From: Tubulanus polymorphus
Lineage: Eukaryota; Nemertea; Palaeonemertea; Tubulaniformes; Tubulanidae
NCBI RefSeq assembly: GCF_964204645.1
Contig: NC_134031.1
Location: 17,481,307-17,545,306 of the forward strand
DNA: 64,000 nucleotides
Reading direction: 5' to 3'
A model generated the notes under the pieces. The model saw only the letters and a list, made by a program, of their open reading frames with translations, ran no database searches and was not told the DNA's origin. The position numbers and the translations under genes were made by a program. Positions 54,501-64,000 of this stretch are shown here, piece by piece (within the stretch, counting starts at the first letter, position 1; each line of letters opens with the position of its first letter).

Positions 54501-56979
54501 CTCAATGATACCACGCTAATGGACCAGAGACTTTCAGAATTCTGATCAGGCTATTTTTGCTGTCTAGTAACGTGTCATCTGTTCCGTTATGGCGGCTTTT
54601 AAACGACTGTCAGCGAAATTTGTATTTACCTGCTAGCTCACCGACGTCCGGAAGGCCGGCGAGTTGTTTCAGTTTTTATCGAGAAGTTTACTGGGTTGGC
54701 GATGCGAGTAGAATTTATAACCAGGGACAGCGTCTTAACGACGATCTTTATTCATTATTCGAGATGCAGATTAAACGTTTATCATCGACAAAACCTCAGC
54801 TTTGCGAGAGGTGTGTAACGGGGTTTCTTGTTTTACGTAGCTTTGTTGATAGTACAAAAGGGCGATTCTTTGGAATCACATGCAAAAAAATCTAACTTCA
54901 CAACAAATGTTCTCCGCGTCGAGAAGCGGCCATCTATTAGCATCTGTGTCAGCAACTACCTCGTCGAAGGTCCATATTTGGCGAGCGCTGAATCAACAAA
55001 CTATCACGGACCGTCGGTCTGCAATCGGCGGCAACCGTTTCAAAACGGCAGCATCGATCTCGGCTTTTCTTATTCCGAAAAGCGACTCAGGATTTCTGGA
55101 TGTGTGTGTAGTCATGATCAAATGTCAATGCTTACATAAGGTAGCGCTCGGAGCTGTCGGCTGCGAATGTCGGGCGAATTCGGGCGGAATAAGGCGCGGC
55201 GGCAAACACAACATCGCTACACGAGATGTAGCGATATCACCTAATTGGGATGAACAGCTATATATACATTGAATAATTGGCTGAAATGTAATCGGGCGTA
55301 AGTGGTTACACGAATTTCAGCGGTCTTAGGGAGGACACAACAGCGTCAAAACGCGCATCTGACATTCTTTTCGACTTCGACCGCATTGGAGACCACCACA
55401 TTTTGGTCGATGTTCAGACATCTCGATACAATTCACCGTCCGATCTGGAAAAAAAACTTGACGTGTCGATCAGGAAGAGAAAAACACTCATAGCCACTCG
55501 GCGTGAAGCTTTCATTCAATAATATCCATTACGACGGGTTTTTTTTCTTATTTAACTTTTTAGAAACGAAGGAAAAATACTCTGGCACTCATGCGTTTTT
55601 GTGCATGCATTCTTGCTTTGAAAATACGGACTATTTTCAACAGAAAATAATGCTTTGACAGAAGAAAGGACATTTGGGAGACATCGTACCCAAACGCTGA
55701 TATCTCGATAACTTCTATGGGAATTTGCTGTAGCGATTTGTCCCTCTTTTAGTGACGTCATAAACTGCTTATTGGCTATAATGTATCTACTTGACGAGTC
55801 CGAAATTACGACGTGACCTCTTTTTATTCTAAGCTTTATGAAGAAATGTTCTATTGAAGAAAAACCAATTTCTAGGATGATGCGCGTTATATAGCTGTGA
55901 CGACGAGTTCCAAGGCGTAACTTTCCTAATAGTATCTTCGTCAATAGTATAGGTCACGGTCTCGTGGTTCATCGAGGAGCGCTGCGCCGTTCCACGTGTA
56001 GAGGGGAACGAAGAAACCAAACGACTAATTGATCTGGTTTCGTGTCTTTGATGTTTATTCAAATAAACGGATCATTTGCGACGATTTCGTTTGAATAAAA
56101 TCTCGTCCTGTTTATCAGTTATTTCCACCGCGGGCGATGCAGTAACATATAAACCATATAATTTACTTTGTATAAAGGCTGATTTCGTTTCGTATAAGTA
56201 TCGAGTAAAACTTCGCTATGATTACTCTCAGTACACGTTTTTTTAGACGAGAAATATTTTCTAAATGAGACATTTCGTTTTTAAAATTACGCTGTATTAG
56301 ACAAGCCCGGTTACTCCTTGCCGGGTTCGCTTCGATCACGATAATCAAAAGGGGGTCTGGTCGCAAAAGTCGTATATTAAAGAAACTAATTCTAATAAGA
56401 CAGCGCGCTCCATAGCTACTGGCAACTGATAACCATCTGCCATAGTTCCCAAATATCGAACGCGGTTTAAGCGCACAAACCATGTTTTCACGGACATTAT
56501 CTAATCGAACATGAATTTTTGCCCAAAATCAAAGAAAAAGTATAAACGACCCAAACTTTTGTTCCCGATTTAGTAACCTAATGCATATATAGATGAAATT
56601 GTAATGATTCTAGCCCGCAGGCAAGTGTCTATTCGTACAGCCAATCATTGCATTCATTTCCAGACTGACGAAAAGTTTTAAACGAATTATAATTGAAATG
56701 AGTGCAGATTACTTCGTTTAATCGTTCCGCACAACTTCTATATTTTCTTTGTTTTGAATAAAGATAAGATGCATCATCCTCGCATGCTTTATGCAAGGAC
56801 GCACGCGAATGATTCGTTTTACATCGTTTTTTGTAGGTGACGAGGTGAATGCGTTCAAAGAGTACCTGGCCAGCGTTCAACAGCAGGGTTCCATGAACGA
56901 CTCAGACCACGTTTTACGGATGATAGCCTTCATACTGAAAGCTTACGAAGCGCACCGACAAGAGCAAGCCACCAGTTAG
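45532..56979 (+). CDS. NdWFamide-type neuropeptide precursor
   Basis: The precursor has 75 residues in two coding exons, 45532-45616 and 56837-56979, joined in phase 1 (G|GT makes Gly) across an 11.2-kb intron. Residues 1-22 are a signal peptide (MMSRAVFIAFFLM..., hydrophobic core, ending VSQA), which would be cleaved before Asn. NWFGKR follows at once: cleavage after KR, trimming and Gly-directed amidation give Asn-Trp-Phe-NH2. In Aplysia and Lymnaea the mature tripeptide carries D-Trp and excites heart and muscle; the isomer cannot be read from DNA. The remaining 47 residues have no Cys or dibasic site and hold a helix-like part (VLRMIAFILKAYEAHR). A second ATG three bases on would shorten the signal peptide by one residue. 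The strong acceptor (GTTTTTTGTAG) and a nearby AATAAA support exon 2. Confidence 0.88.
48622..48835 (+). mobile_element. Possible end of a CAGGGGCGGA-type DNA transposon relic
   Basis: CAGGGGCGGATACAAGGGGATGG followed by GGGGGTGCGCACCCCC resembles the conserved terminus of non-autonomous DNA transposons often met in animal genomes. The right end is unclear: a G15 run and GGTTGCCCACGGAACC lie near 48.8 kb. No transposase is seen. Confidence 0.35.
53539..53974 (+). repeat. Interspersed repeat family B, copy 2
   Basis: Colinear with 13912-14317: GTAAAAACCGTTACAATAT, ACGTCATCAATATTGGCGTTTC, TTTTGGCGTTTATTTTG, CCGGTCAATTCAAT and CGTCAATAAACTTTCAA. It lies inside the NdWFamide intron. Confidence 0.65.
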
Positions 56980-57346
56980 AGAATTAGACGTCGTCAACGC
57001 GCGTATAACAGTCTAAGACTCATCAACGAAACGCTCAATATAACTTCGTTATGTGCATTTCCAACTTCCAGTCATCACCAAACTATATGTATAGATTTCA
57101 ATCCGAACTTTTTATCTATATATACGTAGATATATAGCTTCGTAATACCCCAAGATTCGCTATAGTAACCGAAATTCCCTATAGATATTGATGATGTCGA
57201 GAGTATGGGAATTTGCGCCTCGTCCTTCGCTATGTGGTGTTTTTAATAATCCCCTCAAAATTCCGCGTCAGTGCAGCGCTAATTACAATTCGCTTCATAT
57301 TGAAAATGATGTCGAAAAGGAAATTTGAAATGTATGCACATGAATG

Positions 57347-57352
57347 AATAAA
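57347..57352 (+). terminator. NdWFamide precursor polyadenylation signal
   Basis: AATAAA about 370 bases past the stop codon, followed by a T-rich stretch. Confidence 0.65.
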
Positions 57353-57701
57353 GCACTTTTTATATTATGAAACGTTGTGTTTATCTTGTAGTCATTTCGC
57401 GTGTGTTCGTTGATGCGGAGCGCAACTCTCGATTGCTGTGAATTGCTTCGTCGTTTTTATATATATATACAATGACTTCACCAGGGTGACCATTCTCAAT
57501 CCACTTTCAAATTCCATGTATTTTCCCGGAGAGAAAAGCAGATTTTTCCCTGTGTTCTGATGAATGGCGGTAGGAATGACCAGCGAGTTGTTATCTTGAA
57601 AGACCCAAGTTTAGTAAGCTAGTCCAATAACTATCAGCGACTATCAGCAGCTCTTTAATAAGTTTTGTCCGATGAAACGAGGATTGTAAAGCTGTAAAGT
57701 T

Positions 57702-57836
57702 CTGGGCTCAGTTTCACGAAAAAGTTTAAGCCTAAAAAAGTTAAGTTTGAATTGTTGTCCTCATTGAAAACATGAAGTAACCAATGACAATTACACCAAA
57801 AACTTGAGTTAAACCTTTTTGTGAAATTGGGCCCCA
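57702..57836. mobile_element. Nested MITE 1 (135 bp)
   Basis: TIRs CTGGGCTCAGTTTCACGAAAAAGTTTA and its imperfect reverse complement TAAACCTTTTTGTGAAATTGGGCCCCAG. It directly abuts MITE 2. Confidence 0.75.
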
Positions 57837-57976
57837 GGGGCCAGTTGCATAGTCACGGCTTAGACTTAAGACCAGTCTAAGACCAACTTAGCTCTATAGC
57901 TAATATAACAACTTAAGACCAGTCTTAAGATTTAAGACCACTTTTGGACTTAAGTCACGACTGTGCAACTGGCCCC
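57837..57976. mobile_element. Nested MITE 2 (140 bp)
   Basis: TIRs GGGGCCAGTTGCATAGTCACGG and ...CGACTGTGCAACTGGCCCC. The interior repeats CTTAAGACCAGTCTTAAG and related palindromes, so the whole element can fold back. Confidence 0.8.
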
Positions 57977-58690
57977 AGATGACAGGCATGGAGATCGTGA
58001 AACACAATTCGCTATGAAAATGGGCGTGCAGAATAAACTCCATTTCCCTGTTTTATTAGATTCCCTGTGTTTTCCCCCGAAAGAAATAAGTTCCGTGTGT
58101 TGTAGAATTGTGGTCACCCTCTTACACCTGTCAAGCCGCATAGATAGAAAAAAAAGAACCAACAATAATTCGAGGAAAATCTTAGGGCGGGTGATTTCCT
58201 GAGTGGCTTCAGTTGCTACGAGCTAATGTTTTCGAAACTTCTTCAAAATGTTGGCAATTAATTGTTCTGAACCGCTTGCTTCTGTCGACAAGATGAGACT
58301 ACGCGCACCTGCTGTAATGAAGACGAATCGTTTTTCGCAATTTAAACGAGAATATAAAACTTGACAGCAAAATGAAATTTCCTACATGAAAAATATCTCA
58401 TCAAACGGCCACGGTCTTCGTCGAAGCGCCGGATTTATACTCTTCCCAGAAAACCGAGAAACACAAAACCACAAATCAGAGTAAAGATAGATATATTTTG
58501 ATTTTTCGCTGATTAAAATGACTAAACTTTCTAACGACAATATCAGACGACTTTTACCAATGATATACAGTTACAGCTGATAATAATTCCTAGTCGGAAA
58601 ATTCGACTATGTTTTCAACGTCAGATAGAAAAAAAACAGCAGTATTTTAGAAGTTGATTGCATTTACGTAGAAACAATATTCATCGACTA

Positions 58691-58790
58691 AAAGGTCAAG
58701 TGCCCACTAATTCCTACTTTTTGAGATTTACCTTCCGAATGATACTTTAGTATATAAATAACGACTCTATTCAGAGGGCACTTGACCTTT
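58691..58790. mobile_element. 100-bp short TIR element
   Basis: AAAGGTCAAGTGCCC at the left and its exact reverse-complement type GGGCACTTGACCTTT at the right. The AT-rich interior of about 70 bases is non-coding. Confidence 0.75.
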
Positions 58791-59060
58791 AAATCAGATT
58801 CACATACAAAAAAAATTATCATCAATTGACATAACTTTCAACTGACTGGCAAAATGACTTTTAGATAGATAATCCTTAAGATGATTGATATAAAATTCAT
58901 TTTGGAGTCAAATATTTTAATTCTTTTGATTGCAAATTTTCTGATGTGTTGCTTACATAACTGCCTACTTTACAACGATAGCCCAGAGCACTATAGCAGA
59001 CAGACAGATGAGTTCTCGGCTTTCGTTTTATCTTAAAACGTCAAAGTATAAATTTCAAAT

Positions 59061-59381
59061 ACAGTATACCTCGCCTAACTTGGACAAGCTGGCACTGGCA
59101 AAATTGGTCTAACGAGATACGGATATGAAAATACAGCCAACCCCCGATACACCGCCCACATCGGTGCAGAATGATTTTGGCAGTATAGAGGGTATGGCGG
59201 TATAACGGGGGCGTTTTACTATGTATTTGTATTGAGATTTACATTGAGAAAACCTGGCAGTAGGCGGGGTGATAGTAAATGGGAGGCAGTATATCAGTGT
59301 TTGACTGTATGTTACGTAGTCAGAAAAATTATTTCGTTTTTGTTCGAGTTGATCATGTCAGGTTAAGGCGAGCTTTACTGT
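59061..59381. mobile_element. TIR element with a second TIR element nested inside
   Basis: Outer ends are ACAGTATACCTCGCCTAAC and GTTAAGGCGAGCTTTACTGT. Inside, 59131-59310 is bounded by ATACAGCCAACCCCCGATACACCGCC and GGCAGTATATCAGTGTTTGACTGTAT, also imperfect inverted repeats. Both lack coding capacity. Confidence 0.75.
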
Positions 59382-59749
59382 ATCGTCAATTGTGAGATCG
59401 TTTATCAATGTAAGACTAGTTTAACTAATTGAAAAACTGGCATATGGATACATCAATTCAAGTATGAAAACACTGAACAATTGGTTATGGCTGGAGGCAT
59501 TAAAATGTAAGAATAACAATCATTTTGATTTAATACAAATATAAGCATTCTTAACACACGACAAAAATACAACTAGACCTAGACTGAACACAAAACTTTA
59601 AAAAAACATATGTACAAGAAAACACGTGTCAAACTAAAAACGTTTGACACAATACCGGGTACATGTATAACAAACATGATAAAATAACTGAATAAGTCAA
59701 AAATAAATTGAAACCTGGTTTCTCATTTCTGGCCACCTATCTACCCTGT

Positions 59750-59880
59750 ACATTACTTTTTTTAAATCATGATCAAGCTACAAAAACACCCAGCAAGAAC
59801 TGATTACAAACTGCAATGCAGTTTACAAAGTTGACCCAGCTGATTACGAGAACCAAGGTATCATTTTTAGCCTTATATTC
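59750..59880 (+). repeat. Interspersed repeat family D, copy 3
   Basis: AAATCATGATCAAGC, GCAGTTTACAAAGTTGACCC, GCTGATTACGAGAACCAAGG and TATCATTTTTAGCC match the copies at 24190 and (inverted) 42146. Confidence 0.6.
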
Positions 59881-60086
59881 GTGGAATGGCAAAAAGAGCT
59901 TCTAAAACTGTGTAAAGGCGAAGTTTTGCGAAGATATGTACTATTAATTAACACGAACTAGACTAGTAGCAAAATGAACGACAAAATATTCGTGACGTTT
60001 ATCACCGTATTAAATGTTAAATCAAAGATATGTTTTAAAACACAATCGTTAAACGCAACCAGAAAAAAATCACCCTTGTTGCGTGG

Positions 60087-63000
60087 TTAAAATTCTTCAT
60101 GCATCACCTTCCCCTTATAACGCTTGCTCTCTGGCGGATGCTTCATTTGTTCGTTCAGATCTTTATTCAATTCGCGCCCGCGTTTCAGAATTTTCGACGG
60201 CAATTTCTGCATGACGACGCGCACCTGTTGCTCGGGCGAAATACGATCGAAATTCGGCGGCAGTCGGTCGCGCGGTAAGTTTCCAGCTTTGAAAATTTCT
60301 TCGAGTACGACCTTGAAATTGTTGACGTTCATGAACTGACTCGACACGGCAACTGTTTCTTCTACGTTGAACGCCTGAAATAGAAATCATTCCAAATTTT
60401 ACACGATCCAATAAAAGAGAGAACATTTAATATTCCAGCAAAAGTCAACTAAATCTACAGGAAGCATGTAGATTTAATTTCATTTTAAATTGAGAATATA
60501 CATAGTGAGTTTCAAACTTATATAATGAAAAAGTATTGTGTAAATGAGGCCAACATTTTAAAATGAATTCTTAAGAAACAAACTAATACATCGTAACTAG
60601 CTAGGTAACTATCATAACTTTATGATGACATTCTGTAACAATCTTTAAAATAGTTTAACGCTATCTTTTCACTGAAATCTGATGATGACGACGATGATGC
60701 AGAAAATATACCTGATGGTACCAGCCGGTTGGAATGAACAGCAATTCTCCGGGAAGTTGGTCGAATTCGATTGCCTTTGCTTTCTTGAACTTGCGATACT
60801 TATTAGGGTCAATAAAACCGAATGCATCAATCGGGCTGAAAATAGGAGACGATAAATGAATACAACACAACTGTCAAAACTACAGACATCACTTAACTTA
60901 AATCTTGGGTTGAAAATCCATTATAGCAAAAACATAGTGCCACTATGCCTGAAGAGGCCGGGAAATGTATCTCCCAATAAACGCGTTTGCAACAATGAAT
61001 ATATTTACACAATAGAAAATGATATTTGTACTGTTTTTACCATCAAGGATTATCACTAAACTTTATTCAAACACATTTACTGACTTAACTTCCCAAACAT
61101 GCCTTTTAAATTTCACAGTTCAATAATACCAACATTCTTTTACACAGAATTGCTGCATTCAGAATGCTGATGCATTAATTATATTGCTGAATTCGTGAAT
61201 CTACCCGCAAGTGGTGTACACTAGTACATACCTGTTGTATTTGTAACAGTCCAGAGGAAAATTAGACTTGCGCCCTTCTACTGGATAGAGGTATTCATCC
61301 TGTCCAGGTGGATATAACTGAAATAATACCAGCACACTGAGACATTTAATTTCACGGTAAACAAACGCAATTCATTTCACTTTTAAAATTGTTTACGCTA
61401 ACGGCTAATCGTTCAGAGAGCGAGTAGTACTCAATTTTCGTCTCCGTGGTGGAAAGAGGCAATGGAGGTAAGTGTCTTGCATAGGGACACAATTGTACTT
61501 CAAACCTACATCATCCACAATTGTATGCAGTGATCACGCAGAGATGTTTGGCTCGGGTTAAACTAGCCTGGATTTGACTGGAGTCAAATTTGGCCCGTGC
61601 TCGATTTGAAAGCACGTTTACACGTCAATTGCGCCCTCATTTGAATATAAACTGTGGCAAGTAACCACACAATAATATGATAGTACATACTAAAATTTGG
61701 CACTGACGTAGTTTGACATTTCTGGTCAGGCTCAATTTGGCCTGTGTGAAACAAGCAGGGACACATTTTGAGTGTGAACGATTGGTTCAGGCCAGATTTC
61801 ACCCAAGTCAAAAACGCTTGTGTGATTGTGGATAACTGTAGGGTCTCATCTGTGCCTTCAGGTAGAACATGTACATGGAACAAACGAAGGGCGGAGCCTT
61901 ATAGAATGGATAGACTAACCTTCCAGCGCTTGCGTCCCTTGAATACAGCGTTTGTGCCGGTCCAATTATAAGGGTCAATATGCAGTGATGACCTGGAGAA
62001 GGCAGTTCCCCACAGTAGCATCGCGTTCCAGGGACGGATATCTTTAGGAAACAACTCGAAATAGTCGTCCAACATATAAATCTACAAGTAGAAACGAACT
62101 ATTGAAAATCTTAAAATCAACATTTTCAGACATGAATGATTATTATTTTTTATTGATTTGATTGATAGCACTGAGTTAAGTTGAATAAGTCTACGACTTT
62201 TCTTATATTCATGAAAGATTCTTTAATCTTAAATTAATCAGGGTGACCACTTCTATTTGAATTGTTTTTCCCCTGACATTCCCTGACATGTAAATTGTTT
62301 TCTCTGATTCTGCTAAGAATCCAATCAATTAACACAGTCAAATACATAAGACGTAGGCAGAAAATGTTTGATTTAACATGTGATCTAGCAATCTCAACAA
62401 ATTTCCCCGACTTTCCCTGATTTCTACCTTAATTCTTACAAAAATTCCCTGACTTTTTTGAAATAAAGAAAATTCCCTGACTTTTCCCTGATTTCCTGGT
62501 GAGTGGCCACCCTGTTAATTATTTCATGTTGATTCTGATGATAATTAACTGATTGAAAATATGAAAATCGTTGACTCACAATTTGTCCCATATCGTTGTA
62601 TAATTCTCTTCGATTCGGCAAAAACAATTCATCTTCGATATACGTCCACGAGCTATTTCTGCCCTCTCCGGAATGTTGCAAGAACAATTTCATCGGCATC
62701 GCTAAACTCTCCGCTTTATCTAAATCACCCTTTAATTGAAAAGTACACAAACAAATGATATTTACCCAAAGAAAATGATACACAATCAATTCATAATGCA
62801 GTGGAATAAAATATCGGATTCCACTCAGAATATAACTGTGAGAATTGTTATGAACAAATTTGATGGTTCCAATGAGAAATTTCATTTCTCTGAAGGTATA
62901 TAAAAGTAAACCTACCGCTACTGCTTTGACAGCAATTCTCTCATCTCCATAATTATCCAAAAAGAACTTTTTATTCCATCGTTTAAATGCTTGCCATTTT

Positions 63001-63696
63001 GGCATGACATCTGTGACTATTACTGGCCTAAATTATTTAGAAAATGGAGTTATTAAGCACATTAGTATGATAGTATTAATTGAATTGCTGGGCTGCATTT
63101 TATATAATAATACAAATAATCTATTTTCTTTTATAGCGCACTCCTACAAATTGTAAACAGTAAGCTTTACAACGGTATCAAATGAATATGAGCTGATAAA
63201 AAAATAATTAACAACACTTGGAGAATAAATTATAAGCTAAAATCTACAGACTAAGACATAATTGCATAATATTCTAAGATAAATTGCAGTTATAAATTTT
63301 CATAAAAAAATAAGTTTTAAAATTCTTCTTAAAACTGCTGAACTTTGTCTAATACTTAAGGGCAGCCCAGTCACCTGTCATTGCATGCTTTGAGACTGGT
63401 TTAACTTTTTTCTTTTTAGAGTGATAACAAAAATACCGCTAAAAGCACAATTGAATCAGATTTTTAAAGTTCTAAATTGCCAATTCGACTTAAATATTTC
63501 AATACCATTTTCCATCATAAACATCGTTGAATTCTCGTAGAGATAATTTCTGTCGTTTATCGATGCCGTCCACGTTGTAAAGATATGTATATTTTCTCAT
63601 ATTCTCTTCGCGTGTTTTCAAAACTTCGTTGAAATCAAACACGTACGGCTCGTATGTGAAGTTGTTTCCATAGTTTTCGATTTTGTCAGCGGCAAC
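60087..63696 (-). CDS. JmjC/cupin_8 Fe(II)-2-oxoglutarate dioxygenase, 5' end beyond the window
   Basis: Seven exons are visible: 63696-63506, 63027-62916, 62729-62580, 62081-61920, 61317-61232, 60835-60712, 60374-60087. All junctions keep phase and give 370 residues ending in TAA. The cupin fold is marked by PVIVTDVMPKWQAF, then WGTAFSRSSLHIDPYNWTG, with the HxD iron ligands at His185/Asp187 of the visible part. It continues GRKRWKLYPPGQDEYLYP (the Lys-rich 2-oxoglutarate-side strand) and PGELLFIPTGWYHQAFNVEETVAVS, with the distal His274. The full iron triad is kept, so the enzyme should be active. The C-terminal 95 residues are charged (PSKILKRGRELNKDL). It resembles the JMJD6/JMJD4/HSPBAP1-type small JmjC group (hydroxylase or demethylase roles), but no exact orthologue or substrate is claimed. 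The N-terminus lies past 64000. An intron holds a family A element. Confidence 0.88.
62239..62514. mobile_element. Family A TIR element, best preserved copy
   Basis: Ends are CAGGGTGACCAC and GTGGCCACCCTG, flanked by TTAAT-type sequence on both sides, a possible target duplication. Inside are TTCCCTGAC modules and AATCCAATCAATTAACACAG. It sits in a JmjC intron and is non-coding: a MITE that defines the family seen at 23.6, 24.8, 36.7, 39.4 and 57.5 kb. Confidence 0.75.
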
Positions 63697-64000
63697 CTGA
63701 TATAAAGAATTTACAGTTAGTTTATTTTGCTCAACAAAATTACATTGCGTAGAGCACAGAAAAAATTAAACAGTATCAATACTACATAAACATGTGTACG
63801 ATAAACATGAATCTCAATTATGAGATAGATGAAAGATGATATGAAAGTGGGCATGTGCCCTTCAAATCATAATGTCTGCGATGTCTAAATCTTAAATAAT
63901 TGTCTATTGAATACTAGACCTATACTAACAATTGAGGGAAATGCTTTTGAAGATTTTTCCTCAGCTGATAGTGAAAGTGAGGGGCAACATTTCTACATTT
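63697..64000 (-). other. Intron of the JmjC gene reaching the right edge
   Basis: AT-rich with no coding exon seen. The exon starting at 63696 is preceded by TTTATATCAG, so the upstream exons lie beyond the window. Confidence 0.6.

Larger units (their letters stand above)
45617..56836 (+). other. Large intron of the NdWFamide precursor gene
   Basis: Starts GTAAGTAG and ends TTTTGTAG. It contains no recognisable nested gene. It holds a repeat start AGGGGCGGATACAAGGGG...GTGCGCACCCCC at about 48625-48665 with a G15 run at 48790-48804, a family B repeat at 53539-53974, a G15 run at 54454-54468, and a cluster of overlapping plus-strand frames at 54.55-55.5 kb. A possible tiny first exon (MADTVKNV..., 48904-48950) with a GTAAAG donor is not supported by any partner exon. 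Confidence 0.7.
57482..58120. mobile_element. Family A TIR element invaded by two other TIR elements
   Basis: The outer ends are CAGGGTGACCA (left) and TGGTCACCCT (right), with matching subterminal TTTCCCTGTG modules. Two smaller elements have landed inside, leaving the outer element in two halves of roughly 220 and 145 bases. No coding capacity is seen. Confidence 0.7.
58121..60086. other. Repeat-rich gap between convergent genes
   Basis: Apart from the short TIR elements at 58.69 and 59.06 kb and the family D copy at 59.75 kb, no gene is supported. The JmjC 3' UTR must occupy the right part; no AATAAA is evident close to its stop, so a variant or distant signal may be used. Confidence 0.5.

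Noticed and set aside
62436-63005. 189-codon minus-strand frame in the JmjC region
   Set aside because: It joins two JmjC exons with the intron between them and part of a family A repeat. The splice sites and cupin pattern show the exons are separate.
1-64000. CRISPR arrays, prokaryotic operons or phage genes
   Set aside because: The window is intron-rich animal DNA. The only tandem array with a fixed step is the 76-base minisatellite, which has no unique spacers.

Overview
The window is eukaryotic (animal) nuclear DNA: AT-rich, genes split into many short exons with GT-AG introns, long gene-poor stretches, and many short terminal-inverted-repeat (TIR) elements. A single-copy NWFGKR peptide placed directly after a signal peptide matches the NdWFamide neuropeptide precursor layout known from molluscs (Aplysia, Lymnaea). 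The source is therefore most likely a mollusc, perhaps a gastropod; the species cannot be fixed by reading alone.

Layout. 1-23.1 kb: no recognisable gene body. A short secretory-type start runs off the left edge on the minus strand, and there are one or two candidate exons and repeats. 23.1-26.0 kb (minus): IMP4, a complete 291-residue U3 snoRNP/Brix protein in eight coding pieces, the first of which codes only the initiator Met. 26.1-27.8 kb: a shared upstream interval with a 76-bp minisatellite split by a 193-bp inverted repeat. 27.8-41.2 kb (plus): ELYS/AHCTF1, the nuclear-pore seeding factor, reconstructed as 30 coding exons and about 1,697 residues with a consistent phase at every junction. 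44.9-45.4 kb (minus): a candidate two-exon, 93-residue single-pass membrane protein of no known family. 45.5-57.35 kb (plus): the NdWFamide precursor, two coding exons separated by an 11.2-kb intron. The membrane-protein candidate and the peptide gene start 154 bp apart, head to head, around a perfect CRE palindrome. 60.1-63.7 kb (minus): the 3' part (370 residues) of a JmjC/cupin_8 dioxygenase whose 5' end lies beyond the right edge.

The genes do not form one pathway. IMP4 (ribosome biogenesis) and ELYS (nuclear pore assembly) are housekeeping genes in a head-to-head pair. The peptide gene is a neuroendocrine locus. The JmjC gene is convergent with it across a repeat-rich gap of about 2.7 kb.

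All exon models were built by eye from reading frames, splice signals and remembered family similarity. No search was run.
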